Source: Smallanthus sonchifolius (taxonomy: Eukaryota; Streptophyta; Magnoliopsida; Asterales; Asteraceae). From it: a DNA stretch of 64,000 nucleotides. The translations under genes were made by a program, and so were the position numbers. Location of the stretch: positions 23,442,001-23,506,000 of the forward strand of contig CM042032.1 of assembly GCA_023525975.1 (NCBI GenBank), written 5' to 3'. Below the pieces are notes generated by a model. It was not told the DNA's origin. It was given only the letters and a program-made list of their open reading frames with translations, and searched no databases. Positions 54,909 through 64,000 of this stretch are shown here, piece by piece; positions within the stretch are counted from its first letter, which is position 1; every line of letters begins with the position of its first letter.

Positions 54909-55809
54909 TGTGACACCCGGCAAATTCAGGTTAATATCCATACCCGACTATTACCTGAATTCATGTGATTACACTTGCATCATACTTAATTATAGAGTAA
55001 TTAAGTACATATATCATATAGCAAGTCCATTCGTTTCATTTCATTTCATGCATCGGTAATCGGGCGGATTACCGGGTCACACACGCGTCCTGTCACACGA
55101 ACATTAACGAATATTAGAAATAATATTTAGACATATATTTGGTGTGTAAAAATTATATGTAATACTGTGATTTAGTATTTTATGCTTATGTGAAATTTTC
55201 CGGAATTTATTGAGCATCTTTTATTTTAACGCTTTTAAAGCGGATACGCGATATGTGCCAAGAACACTAAAATAGATTCTATAAAAATGATGGACTGACA
55301 CTTGGGCTTATTAAAATTCAGCTATTTATTTAATTAGTCCCTTTAGGAGCCCAAAGTTGTGCTAAAGGCCCTAAAAGAGTGCAAAAAGCCCAAACCCAAT
55401 TGCATAACCCACCTTTAATCCCTTAAACCCTCATTTGATTACCCTAAACCTAAAACACTCTCCTCCCCTCCTCTCTCTTTTCTCGGCCGCCAACCCCCCA
55501 CCCTAGCCACCACTCTCTCAAACTTGTTCATCCAATTCCAAGCTCATCTCAAGTGTTTTCAAGTAGATTCAAGGTGATTCAAGCATCAAAACATCCATTT
55601 CAACAACATACTTAAAGTTTGTGAGCATTCTCACCAATTTATTTCATTAATTTCGGCCATGTGGTGTACCCCAACCATCCAAACGATTTTCCATGTTAAT
55701 AGTGTCTAAATCCATGTTTTAATCAAATGATTTCATAATAATGAGTTGTTGATGCACATATGCACATTTTATGTTTTGAAATACTTGTTTAGGTTGATAT
55801 TTGCTCGTT

Positions 55810-56440
55810 TCTATTTATAGAAACTTTGTTGGATGCATTTTTGCAAAACTTGATGTATGATATGTTTGTTGGTTTAAATGGTACACATAATAGTAGAATA
55901 GATAGGAAATATAATTTTTTTGGTTGAAATGTCGTTTTTCACTCGGTTATGGACCACTTACTATATAAGGAAACTTTAAATTTTGCATATTTTGTGTTAT
56001 GAGTTTCTCATGGATAAAAACTTGATATTATTGTTCTATAATGTATATCAAAGTAGTAAAAAGAGTTATTTGGGGTTACACATGTGCAATAGGGTCGTTT
56101 GGACCACTTTCCTAAAAAGGAAACTTTATTTGTTCATATTTTGTATGTGTAGGTTATAAATGTTTAAAATGGATTATATAGCTTCATTATCATATGAATA
56201 GATGACTTGTGCATGAATATGTAATTTGGAGTTGTGTTATGACGTGCTTTGGTGAACCTTGCTAAATAAGGAAACTTTATTAATTTGTGAACTTCAACTT
56301 TGCTTAGAATAGAAAGTTTGTGTGTAGAATCATGTTTATGGTATGTCACTAGTATAAATTCATGTGTAACTTGTTTAGTTGAGCCATTACACTTAAAGTA
56401 CACTAAAACCCTAATTGTCAAAGAATGGAAACTTTGTTAT
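55810..56440 (+). repeat. Diverged GGAAACTTTATT repeats in H LTR
   Basis: About five copies, 130-200 bp apart, of (T)AAGGAAACTTTA(T/A) followed by AT-rich sequence, four of them preceded by ACCTTGCTA-, CTTTCCTA- or ACTTACTAT-like sequence. Confidence 0.55.
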
Positions 56441-56820
56441 GATAAGAGTTATGGAATTTCTATGACATGTTATGCTACTTGTTTAAAAGTGTTGAATTGA
56501 TACTAATAGGTTATTAATATGATGACATGAGTTATGTGTAGGAATGGTTGACATATATGAAATGTGCCATAAAGATGTGCAAATGTTAAATTACTTGTCA
56601 CATGTTGATTTCTTATGCAACTAATTGAAACAAGCATGTTATGTCACAAGGTGTTACTTATACATTACTTAGGTACAACTTGTATGTTCCTTATGTGTCA
56701 CACATGTATAACTTATGTGCTACTTAGGTGTTACACATGTACAACTTGTATGATGCTTATGTGTTACATGTTTACAACTTATATGTTACTTGTGTGTTGT
56801 TTATGCATGACTTCAACATG

Positions 56821-57092
56821 AGTCAACATTGGTCAACATTGGTCAACATTAGTCAACATTGGTCAACATTGGTCAACATTAGTCAACATTAGTCAACATT
56901 AGTCAACATTGGTCAACATTGGTCAACATTAGTCAACATTGGTCAACATTGGTCAACATTAGTCAACATTGGTCAACATTAGTCAAACTTGGTCAAAGTT
57001 GGTCAAACCTTGGTCAAAGTTGGTTAAACCTTGGTCAAACCTCGGTCAACTTTGGTCAAACCTTGGTCAACCCTCGGTCAACTTTGGTCAAA
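56821..57092 (-). repeat. Tandem W-box array in H LTR
   Basis: Sixteen exact 10-bp units (A/G)GTCAACATT (56821-56980), then about ten degenerate ones. On the minus strand every unit reads TTGACC or TTGACT, the WRKY-factor W-box core; I count 26. It lies about 180-450 bp upstream of the donor-like site. Confidence 0.9.
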
Positions 57093-57275
57093 CCTTTTTC
57101 AAAACGTCAATGTAACCTTTCAACGTTGAGTCGTTTGGATGAATGTGGTTACATAAACCATGTTTACTTTCATAGACCTTATAGCCTTATTAATTCTTAG
57201 GGCTCGGTTAGGTCGGTTACCCGGAGTTACTCGATTTCTCTTGTTGCTTTCATTTCTCATTCACCGCATTTCCAG

Positions 57276-57772
57276 GTGAGTTTTCACGGCCCCATTTTAC
57301 TTACTTTTCCATTTGGGGGAGATACATGCTAAACCATTTTCTTACTTAGTCGTATGACAATTACTTTGATTTCGCTTTAATTTATATAAGTGGGTGCATT
57401 TCCCGCACATAAAGTCCTCTCATATTCGAACCGTTAATTATTACACAAAGCGAGGTGATTCATGAATAGTACTATTGGGTTTAACAACCCCCACCCGGGT
57501 TAGTCGCGCTAACTCTGACTGGGAGTCTAACGGGTGCATAATTGACCTAATCCATTGCGTGCTGGGCACGTAAGAGGCAAAATGCTAGTTTCTGCATTCC
57601 TTCGTTGAGCTTCGGTTTCGGTGTTGCTTATATAGTTAATGTTTATTGTCTGATCAACAATCGAATCAATAGTATACATGCGTACTGTTACACTGTTTTC
57701 ATTTCTGTTTCTGTTACTTAAACCTGTGAACTCACCAACCTTGTGTTGACACTTTAAGCATGTTTATCTCAG
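57276..57772 (+). other. Putative LTR-borne intron, H LTR
   Basis: CAG|GTGAGT donor, GTTGAC branch-like motif, and TATCTCAG|GT acceptor. It is 497 nt, as in A. It contains hairpins at 57477-57490 and 57498-57513 matching those in A. Confidence 0.6.
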
Positions 57773-58075
57773 GTCGCTAAGCATTCACGCACGGACTAGG
57801 ACTGCATGTCTGGAGTCGCATATCATGTTTTCATTAGAAGCTAGGTTTATGGGAACCTAATTTGTTATGCTTCTGTATTTTGCTACATTATTATTGCTTC
57901 CGCACTTTACATTCCGCATTTTCAAACTCTGTATTACTTAATTTTTGTGTATGATGTTCAAACGGGATGTCTTTTCGAAAACCATTTAGAGGTCGTTCGA
58001 AATGACCGGGACTGATGATCCTTGACAGTCACAACCCGCGGGTAACCCGCTGTGGAATTTCAGGGTGTGACAGAT

Positions 58076-58088
58076 TGGTATCAGAGCC
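58076..58088 (+). other. Primer binding site of H
   Basis: TGGTATCAGAGCC lies three bases after the LTR. Confidence 0.92.
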
Positions 58089-58218
58089 CTGGTTATAGAG
58101 AACTAAGTTGCATTTAGTATACTTAGACTATAACTGTAGGCTCACATAGTTACATCACATCATACATGCATTTTCATACATGAATACAATGGATTACTGG
58201 ATATTGACTTGTTACAGG

Positions 58219-59292
58219 ATGTCGACCTCATCGGACCCCATTGTGATCTCGGACTCTGAGGAGTACACACCGGCTACCCCATCATCATCAGTGGAGCCAT
58301 TCACCCCACCCTCATCACCCCACTCATCCACGGATGAGGAACAGACACATGATTCAGTGGATCTTGTAGAGTTGGATTCTGAAGAGGATCCTGAGGAGGA
58401 TCCTGAGGAGGATCCTGAGGAGGACCCGGAGGAGGATCCTGAGGAGGATCTAGAGGAGGAGGAAGACGACGCACCAGCCCCCGGAGGTGACGGAGACGCC
58501 GGCGAGGGGAGCGACTCGGGCGAGACGATGCCCTACTCCGCACTACACGGGGACTCATCGTCCGACGACGGCTCCATACTACCTTCACCACCTCGTCTGG
58601 CGGACCCGACGCCGCCATCACCATTACTTGCACCGGTGGGAGCGAAGACCAAACTCACAGCTCGGAAGAAGAACATTCGTAGAGGAAAGCGACCAGCCCA
58701 CTCCCCTGACATTACTGGACCATCGGCCAAAAGGGCTCGGATTGCATCATCAGACAACTCATCTACAGGAGAGTCATCTGGACCATCCTACCCACCACCC
58801 TATTGGCTCCGGCCTACGAGGGAGGTACTACCGATACTTGCGACGCGCAGCAGGTTACATGACGCTGACATATCATCCCTCCAGGATGAGTTGGCACTGA
58901 CAGACCAGGCACTACTGATAGTACGAGACCGGATCGAGGCCGCGGAAGAAAAGGCTCGGGAGGCAGAACAGAGGGCCACAGCTACTGAGACTGCAGTACA
59001 GGCATTACAGGGGCAGGTAGCAGGACTACTTGAGGATCGCCAGAGAGAGACGGATAGGATCACTGCACTATCCAGCCGCCTCCAGCAGACTGAGGAGCAG
59101 TTGGGGATGGCACACCAGCGAGCGGCAGTAGCCGAGCATCGAGCCTCACTTGCTGACTCTACAGCCTTAGCGGCAGAGCTTACGGCTAACACGGTCAGAG
59201 AGGAATTGGAACCCGCCAGGGTTCTGATGATTCTCTGTGCCTTGTTACTTTTTACCTTCTTGCAGAGTGGTACTGTTACACCACCCAATTGA
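58219..59292 (+). CDS. Upstream ORF of element H: acidic coiled-coil protein with hydrophobic tail
   Basis: About 357 residues from ATG 58219, chosen because MSTSSDPIVISDSEE aligns with A's MSSHSHSDPVSD; the frame is open further upstream. A Ser/Pro/Glu-rich start leads to an EDPE repeat (nucleotides 58384-58460), then basic patches like nuclear signals (RRGKRP, AKRARI), and a gapless block matching A (LPILATRSRLHDA onward). A long Ala/Glu/Arg coiled coil follows (about 58860-59210). The C-terminus is a hydrophobic segment (VLMILCALLLFTFLQ) with nine residues after it. The ORF is unbroken although Gag-Pol of the same element has two stops. The product is unknown. It could be a tail-anchored, membrane-linked accessory protein. 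Confidence 0.75.
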   Translation: MSTSSDPIVISDSEEYTPATPSSSVEPFTPPSSPHSSTDEEQTHDSVDLVELDSEEDPEEDPEEDPEEDPEEDPEEDLEEEEDDAPAPGGDGDAGEGSDSGETMPYSALHGDSSSDDGSILPSPPRLADPTPPSPLLAPVGAKTKLTARKKNIRRGKRPAHSPDITGPSAKRARIASSDNSSTGESSGPSYPPPYWLRPTREVLPILATRSRLHDADISSLQDELALTDQALLIVRDRIEAAEEKAREAEQRATATETAVQALQGQVAGLLEDRQRETDRITALSSRLQQTEEQLGMAHQRAAVAEHRASLADSTALAAELTANTVREELEPARVLMILCALLLFTFLQSGTVTPPN

Positions 59293-59296
59293 TTAG

Positions 59297-59322
59297 CCTA
59301 TCGTGAGCGGGCTGTGCTCACG
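59297..59322 (+). ncRNA. Conserved hairpin after upstream ORF, H copy
   Basis: CGTGAGC (59302-59308) pairs with GCTCACG (59316-59322) around GGGCTGT, led by CCTAT. It is positionally equal to A's hairpin at 2138-2158. Four of seven pairs differ from A and all four are compensated. Confidence 0.7.
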
Positions 59323-59533
59323 CAATATTTTTGAAATATTACTTGTTTTGGAGGAGTGTTTACTCCTGAAAATACTTTGTATTTGGTACAACTTATTTAT
59401 CAAGTGGTTGTCTTTTGATTATATTGCATGGTTGATTTATTGTTGATTGTTGTGTGTTATCTTATGCACGTGTGTTGATTGTTATTTATTACGCAATATC
59501 TAACCTTTATTATCATTATGATTATAAAGAAAC
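59323..59533 (+). other. Spacer between upstream ORF and gag, H
   Basis: AT-rich with no ORF. The matching spacer in A is 2162-2387. Confidence 0.5.
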
Positions 59534-62500
59534 ATGCCGCCAAGGAGGACACCCCGCAACCCAGGAGAAGGCACCAGTTCCATGACCACCGCCCAAATTG
59601 AAGCCCTTATCGCCCAACGCGTGGCAGATGCACTCGCTAACCACGAAGCCAATCGATCCAGCAGAGGGTCGGGAGGCCAAGGCGAGAGCAGAGGTATGGT
59701 ACAAACCGAAAATAGTATATACTGCAAGTAACATAGCCTTACCTCGGGAAAATTTAACCTAATTACGCTCTATCATTGACACACAGGAACTGGGCATGGA
59801 TCAAAGGCTTGCACCTACAAATCCTTTATGGATTGCAAGCCGCATACATTTACCGGGACGGAAGGAGCAGTGGGACTGCTACGATGGATAGAGAAGATCG
59901 AATCGGTCTTCAGCATGAGCCAATGCACGATGGAGAACAGGGTCATGTACGGAGCTGGAACTTTCGAGGGCCAAGCCCTCTCCTGGTGGAACTCATACAT
60001 CCAGACTCTGGGTCTGGACAATGCCAACGCCATTCCTTGGGAGGAGTTCAAGGAAATGTTGAAAGAGGAGTACTGTCCTCGTAACGAACTCCAAAAGTTG
60101 GAACAAGAGTTTTGGAACATAAGGATGGAAGGTGCTGACATCGCGGGATACACCGCCAGGTTCCACGACTTAGCAAGACTACTACCGCATATGGTTACAC
60201 CGGAATACAAACGAATTGAGCGGTACATTTGGGGTTTGGCACCGCAAATACAAAGCATGGTTACTTCTGCAGAGCCCACAATTATCCACAACACAGTGAG
60301 ACTGGCTCATAATCTCACGGATCAGGCAGTCCGTTAGGGACTGTTCAACAAGAAAGAAAGTTTTGTGAAAACCTTTGACAACAAGAGAAAGTGGGAAAAT
60401 GCTCCTGCCAAGTCCTATGTGCCTAGTAACCAGAAGAAGCAGGAACCGGCCCGGATGTTTATGGCTAACCGACCGGATAAAAGGCCAAGAGGGACATACA
60501 CTGGAACCCTACCTAAGTGCAACAAGTGCCAGTTTCACCACAATGGTACTTGTGAAGATTCTCGGTGCCAGAAGTGTAAACGTTTTGGACACACTGCCCA
60601 GAGCTGCCGATCAGTCGAACAAACCCCGGCTGGCGGGGGAAACCGCGGATGTTTCGGGTGCGGTGATCCCGGACATTTCCGCAAGGACTGCCCAAAGAAT
60701 CGGAAGCCTGGAAATACAAATGCTCGGGGCAGAGCATTCGTGATTGGAGCCGGCGAGGCTAGACAAGACCCCAACATTGTTACTGGTACGTTTCTCGTAA
60801 ACAACTGCTATGCCTCTATCTTATTTGACACGGGTGCCGATAAAAGTTTTGTGTCCACTGAGTTTAGCTCATTACTTGGTGTTACTCCCATCGCCCTAGA
60901 TTACTTATACACGGTAGAACTAGCAGACGGTAAGCTGATAGAAACAGAACAAGTGATTCCCGGTTGTGTCTTAACATTAGCCGACCATCCTTTCACTATA
61001 GACCTATTGCCAGTAACATTGGGAAGCTTCGACATAGTTGTCGGTATGGACTGGTTGTCCAAGAACCGAGCCGAAATCGTTTGTCACGAGAAAATAGTCC
61101 GCATCCCACTGTCGGACGGAGGAACACTGACCATTCAAGGAGAACGGAGTGGTGCTACGTTAAGGATCATTACCTGCATGAAAGCCCGAAAGTACTTGCG
61201 GAAGGGCTATCACGCGATCCTAGCACACGTAACGGAAAAGAAAGAAGAAGAAAGGAAGATTAAAGACATACCGATCGTCCGAGACTATCCGGAAGTATTT
61301 CCTGACGACTTGCCCGGACTTCCACCGCAGCGACAAGTCGAGTTCCGGATTGATCTCACACCCGGAGCTGCTCCGATAGCGAGGTCACCTTACCGACTGG
61401 CGCCATCGGAAATGCAGGAGTTGTCTAACCAATTACAGGAACTGTTAGACAAAGGCTTCATCAGACCAAGCTTCTCGCCTTGGGGAGCACCAGTCTTGTT
61501 CGTTAAGAAGAAAGACGGATCGTTCCGTATGTGTATCGACTACAGAGAACTAAACAAGGTAACTATCAAGAACCGATATCCACTACCAAGGATCGATGAC
61601 CTGTTCGATCAATTGCAAGGGTCGAGCTATTACTCAAAGATCGATCTACGGTCGGGATACCACCAGCTAAGGATTCAGGAAGACGATATTCCAAAGACCG
61701 CCTTCCGAACTCGTTACGGTCACTACGAGTTCATGGTCATGCCATTTGGGTTAACCAATGCACCAGCGGTATTCATGGACCTCATGAACCGAGTGTGCAA
61801 GCCTTACTTGGACAAGTTTGTGATTGTGTTCATAGATGATATCCTGATATACTCACAGAACAAAGAGGAGCATGCCGAGCATTTGAAGTTAATTATGGAG
61901 TTGCTGAAAGCCGAGAAACTGTACGCCAAGTTCTCGAAATGCGACTTCTGGATTCGCGAAGTACAGTTCCTTGGACACGTGGTCAACGAGAAAGGCATAC
62001 ATGTTGACCCATCCAAAATCGAGGCGATTAAGAATTGGGAAGCACCTAAGACTCCGACTGAGGTGCGACAGTTCTTAGGTCTTGCGGGCTACTATCGACG
62101 ATTCATCGAAAATTTCTCTAAGATAGCCCAACCCCTCACCACACTGACACACAAGGATAAGAAATACGAATGGAATGACAAGGCAGAAACCGCTTTTCAA
62201 TTACTCAAACAGAAACTTTGCAGCGCGCCGATCCTATCGTTACCAGAAGGAACAGACGATTTCGTGGTGTACTGCGATGCGTCACATCAAGGGCTCGGAT
62301 GCGTGTTAATGCAAAGAGAGAAGGTCATAGCTTATGCTTCTCGACAACTGAAAGTGCACGAGAAAAACTACACTACCCACGATTTGGAGCTGGGAGCGGT
62401 AGTATTTGCACTCAAGATCTGGAGGCACTACTTGTATGGCACGAAGTGCACAATTTTCACCGATCATAAAAGCCTTCAACACATCTTCGATCAGAAGGAA

Positions 62501-64000
62501 CTTAACATGAGGCAACGTCGATGGGTCGAATTGTTAAACGACTACGACTGCGCTATCCGTTACCATCCTGGAAAGGCAAACGTCGTGGCTGATGCCTTGA
62601 GCAGGAAGGATCAACCCAAACCGCGACGAGTGCGGGCGTTACAGTTGACCATCCACACGAACTTACCCATGCAAATCCGCGACGCCCAACTCGAAGCAAT
62701 CAAGGAGGTAAACCTATGCCATGAGTCCTTACGTGGTATGGACAAGCAATTTGAGGTCAAATCCGATGACATCCGTTATTTCGTGGATCGGATTTGGGTA
62801 CCAAGCTTTGGGGATCTAAGGGATCTAGTGATGGACGAGGCACACAAGTCCAGGTACTCGATCCACCCCGGTGCTGACAAGATGTACCATGACCTCAAGG
62901 AACATTATTGGTGGCCTAACATGAAAGCCGAAATTGCTACCTACGTCAGTAAATGCTTGACCTGTGCTAAGGTCAAGGTGGAGTATCAGAAACCATCAGG
63001 ATTACTCCAACAACCAGAGATCCCACAGTGGAAGTGGGAACAAATTTCAATGGACTTCATCACGAAATTGCCCAGGGCCTCTAATGGCTGTGACACAATC
63101 TGGGTAATTGTCGACAGACTAACCAAATCTGCGCACTTCCTTCCCATCAAAGAAACGGACAAGATGGAGAAACTAACCAGAACTTACTTGAAGAAAGTAG
63201 TCACAAGACATGGAGTGCCAATCTCCATCATTTCAGATAGGGATAGTCGATTCACATCCCGATTCTGGCAATCCTTACAGAAAGCTTTGGGTACTCGACT
63301 AGATATGAGTACTGCATACCATCCCCAGACGGACGGTCAAAGTGAAAGGACCATCCAGACCCTGGAAGACATGCTCAGAGCTTGTGTGGTTGACTTTGGG
63401 AACGGATGAGATGCCCATCTACCGTTGGTCGAATTTTCATACAACAACAGCTACCACACTAGCATTAAGGCTGCACCATTCGAAGCACTTTACGGACGAA
63501 AGTGTAGATCGCCGATTTGCTGGACAGAAGTGGGAGATAGCCAACTCACAGGTCCAGAAATTATTCATGAGACTACAGAGAAGATTGTACAGATACGCGA
63601 ACGTATCAAGGCCGCGCGTGATCGTCAAAGGAGTTACGCTGACGTGAGACGCAAACCATTAGAATTTCAAGTGGGAGACAAAGTACTACTGAAAGTCTCG
63701 CCATGGAAAGGAGTGATACGTTTCGGCAAGCGTGGAAAGCTCAATCCTCGTTACATTGGACCTTTTGAGATTCTGAAAAGGATTGGTCCTGTTGCTTACA
63801 AACTCAACCTACCAGAAACCCTCAGTGGCGTTCATGACGTGTTTCACGTGTCAAATCTGAAGAAGTGCTTGTCAGACGAGACACTAGTCATACCATTGGA
63901 GGAAATTCAAATAGACGATCAGCTTCACTTCGTCGAAGAACCAGTCGAGATCATGGACCGCGAGGTCAAACAGTTAAAACAAAGCCGCATTCCCATAGTT
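59534..64000 (+). pseudogene. Gag-Pol of element H (exon 1 59534-59693, exon 2 from 59787), two stops
   Basis: Exon 1 starts MPPRRTPRNPGEG. Exon 2 resumes in frame with the Gag core ([16 protein letters not shown]). A TAG at 60335-60337 stands where A codes for Asp, and a TGA at 63407-63409 stands for Trp; the frame is otherwise open to the window end. Domains in order: zinc knuckles (about 60515-60610; [14 protein letters not shown] near 60649), protease LFDTGAD (60821-60841), reverse transcriptase FIDD (61829-61840), RNase H (YCDAS near 62272), integrase zinc finger (near 62865), D-D-E core (63055-63350) and the start of the chromodomain-like end. It is cut off by the window. Confidence 0.9.
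59694..59786 (+). other. Putative phase-1 intron in H gag
   Basis: GAG|GTATGG donor and GACACACAG acceptor bound 93 nt with an in-frame stop (59729-59731). Exon 1 ends after codon base 1, and exon 2 resumes at base 2, as in A. Confidence 0.65.

Larger units (their letters stand above)
54909..58072 (+). repeat. Element H 5' LTR (3164 bp)
   Basis: Starts TGTGACACCCGGC and ends CAGGGTGTGACA. It holds diverged AGGAAACTTTATT repeats (about 55810-56440), TTACACATGTACAACTTGTA repeats (about 56650-56800), the W-box array (56821-57092), a donor at 57276 and an acceptor ending at 57772. No gene. Confidence 0.92.
54909..64000 (+). mobile_element. Element H: Tekay-like, A-type lineage with upstream ORF, runs off window
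   Basis: 5' LTR (54909-58072), primer site, upstream ORF, hairpin, spliced-looking gag and pol up to the window end. It is inserted in G's pol; GAGTC (54904-54908) should be the target duplication. Two in-frame stops break Gag-Pol. Its gag, pol, leader and LTR landmarks are closest to A. Confidence 0.93.

Noticed and set aside
58301..59288. Long minus-strand ORFs opposite the H upstream ORF
   Set aside because: Shadows of a GC-rich, biased coding strand. The plus frame aligns with A and has a shared N-terminus.

Overview
This window is plant nuclear DNA made almost entirely of nested LTR retrotransposons. I see no host gene, tRNA or rRNA. The gag-pol polyproteins with a C-terminal chromodomain-like segment, the TGGTATCAGAGC primer sites (initiator-Met tRNA type) and the 2-3 kb LTRs place most elements in the Tekay/Del-like chromovirus branch of Ty3/gypsy. 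One element is a Copia of SIRE/Maximus type and one is a reverse-strand Athila/Tat-like remnant. The SIRE-type gag and its extra downstream ORF resemble families common in Asteraceae, so an Asteraceae host is my best guess, with low certainty.

Layout. The oldest layer is Z, an Athila/Tat-like element on the minus strand (37396-41016). B (Tekay-like, decayed) sits in Z's LTR and runs from before the window to 37395. B was itself hit three times: A (1-9370, intact gag-pol) in its 5' LTR, C (11914-22125, TSD ACACG) in its leader, and D (22638-31054, TSD TCAAT, no intact coding region) in its gag. To the right, E (LTR fragment 41017-41577) sits in Z's gag. F (Copia, from 41578) sits in E. A minus-strand solo LTR D' (44963-47234, TSD AGTAA) sits in F's gag. 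G (C family, from 49009) sits in F's extra ORF, and H (A-like lineage, 54909 to beyond the window end) sits in G's pol. The chain Z>E>F>G>H is five levels deep.

The most interesting signal is an architecture shared by A and H and only partly by the other families. (1) Every Tekay-like LTR carries an intron-like unit: an (A/C)AGGTGAGT-type donor, a YTGAC branch-point-like motif and a CAG acceptor. (2) A and H carry an extra ORF between the primer site and gag, coding for an acidic-basic-coiled-coil protein with a hydrophobic C-terminal tail. (3) Directly after that ORF both carry a hairpin whose loop is conserved and whose stem shows four compensatory base-pair changes out of seven. (4) Both have a short, phase-1, frame-preserving, stop-containing intron at the same place in gag. 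Together these suggest an element that uses splicing to separate genomic RNA from Gag-Pol mRNA.

Each LTR family also carries its own tandem array in U3/R: self-complementary 33-bp units in A and D, TTTCGATCGAAA and UUCG-tetraloop hairpins in B, GCACGGTCGTGC in C, G and Z, an array of about 26 W-box cores in H, GTGACGGACCGTCAC in E, and GCTGCTGATA/TATCAGCAGC in F.
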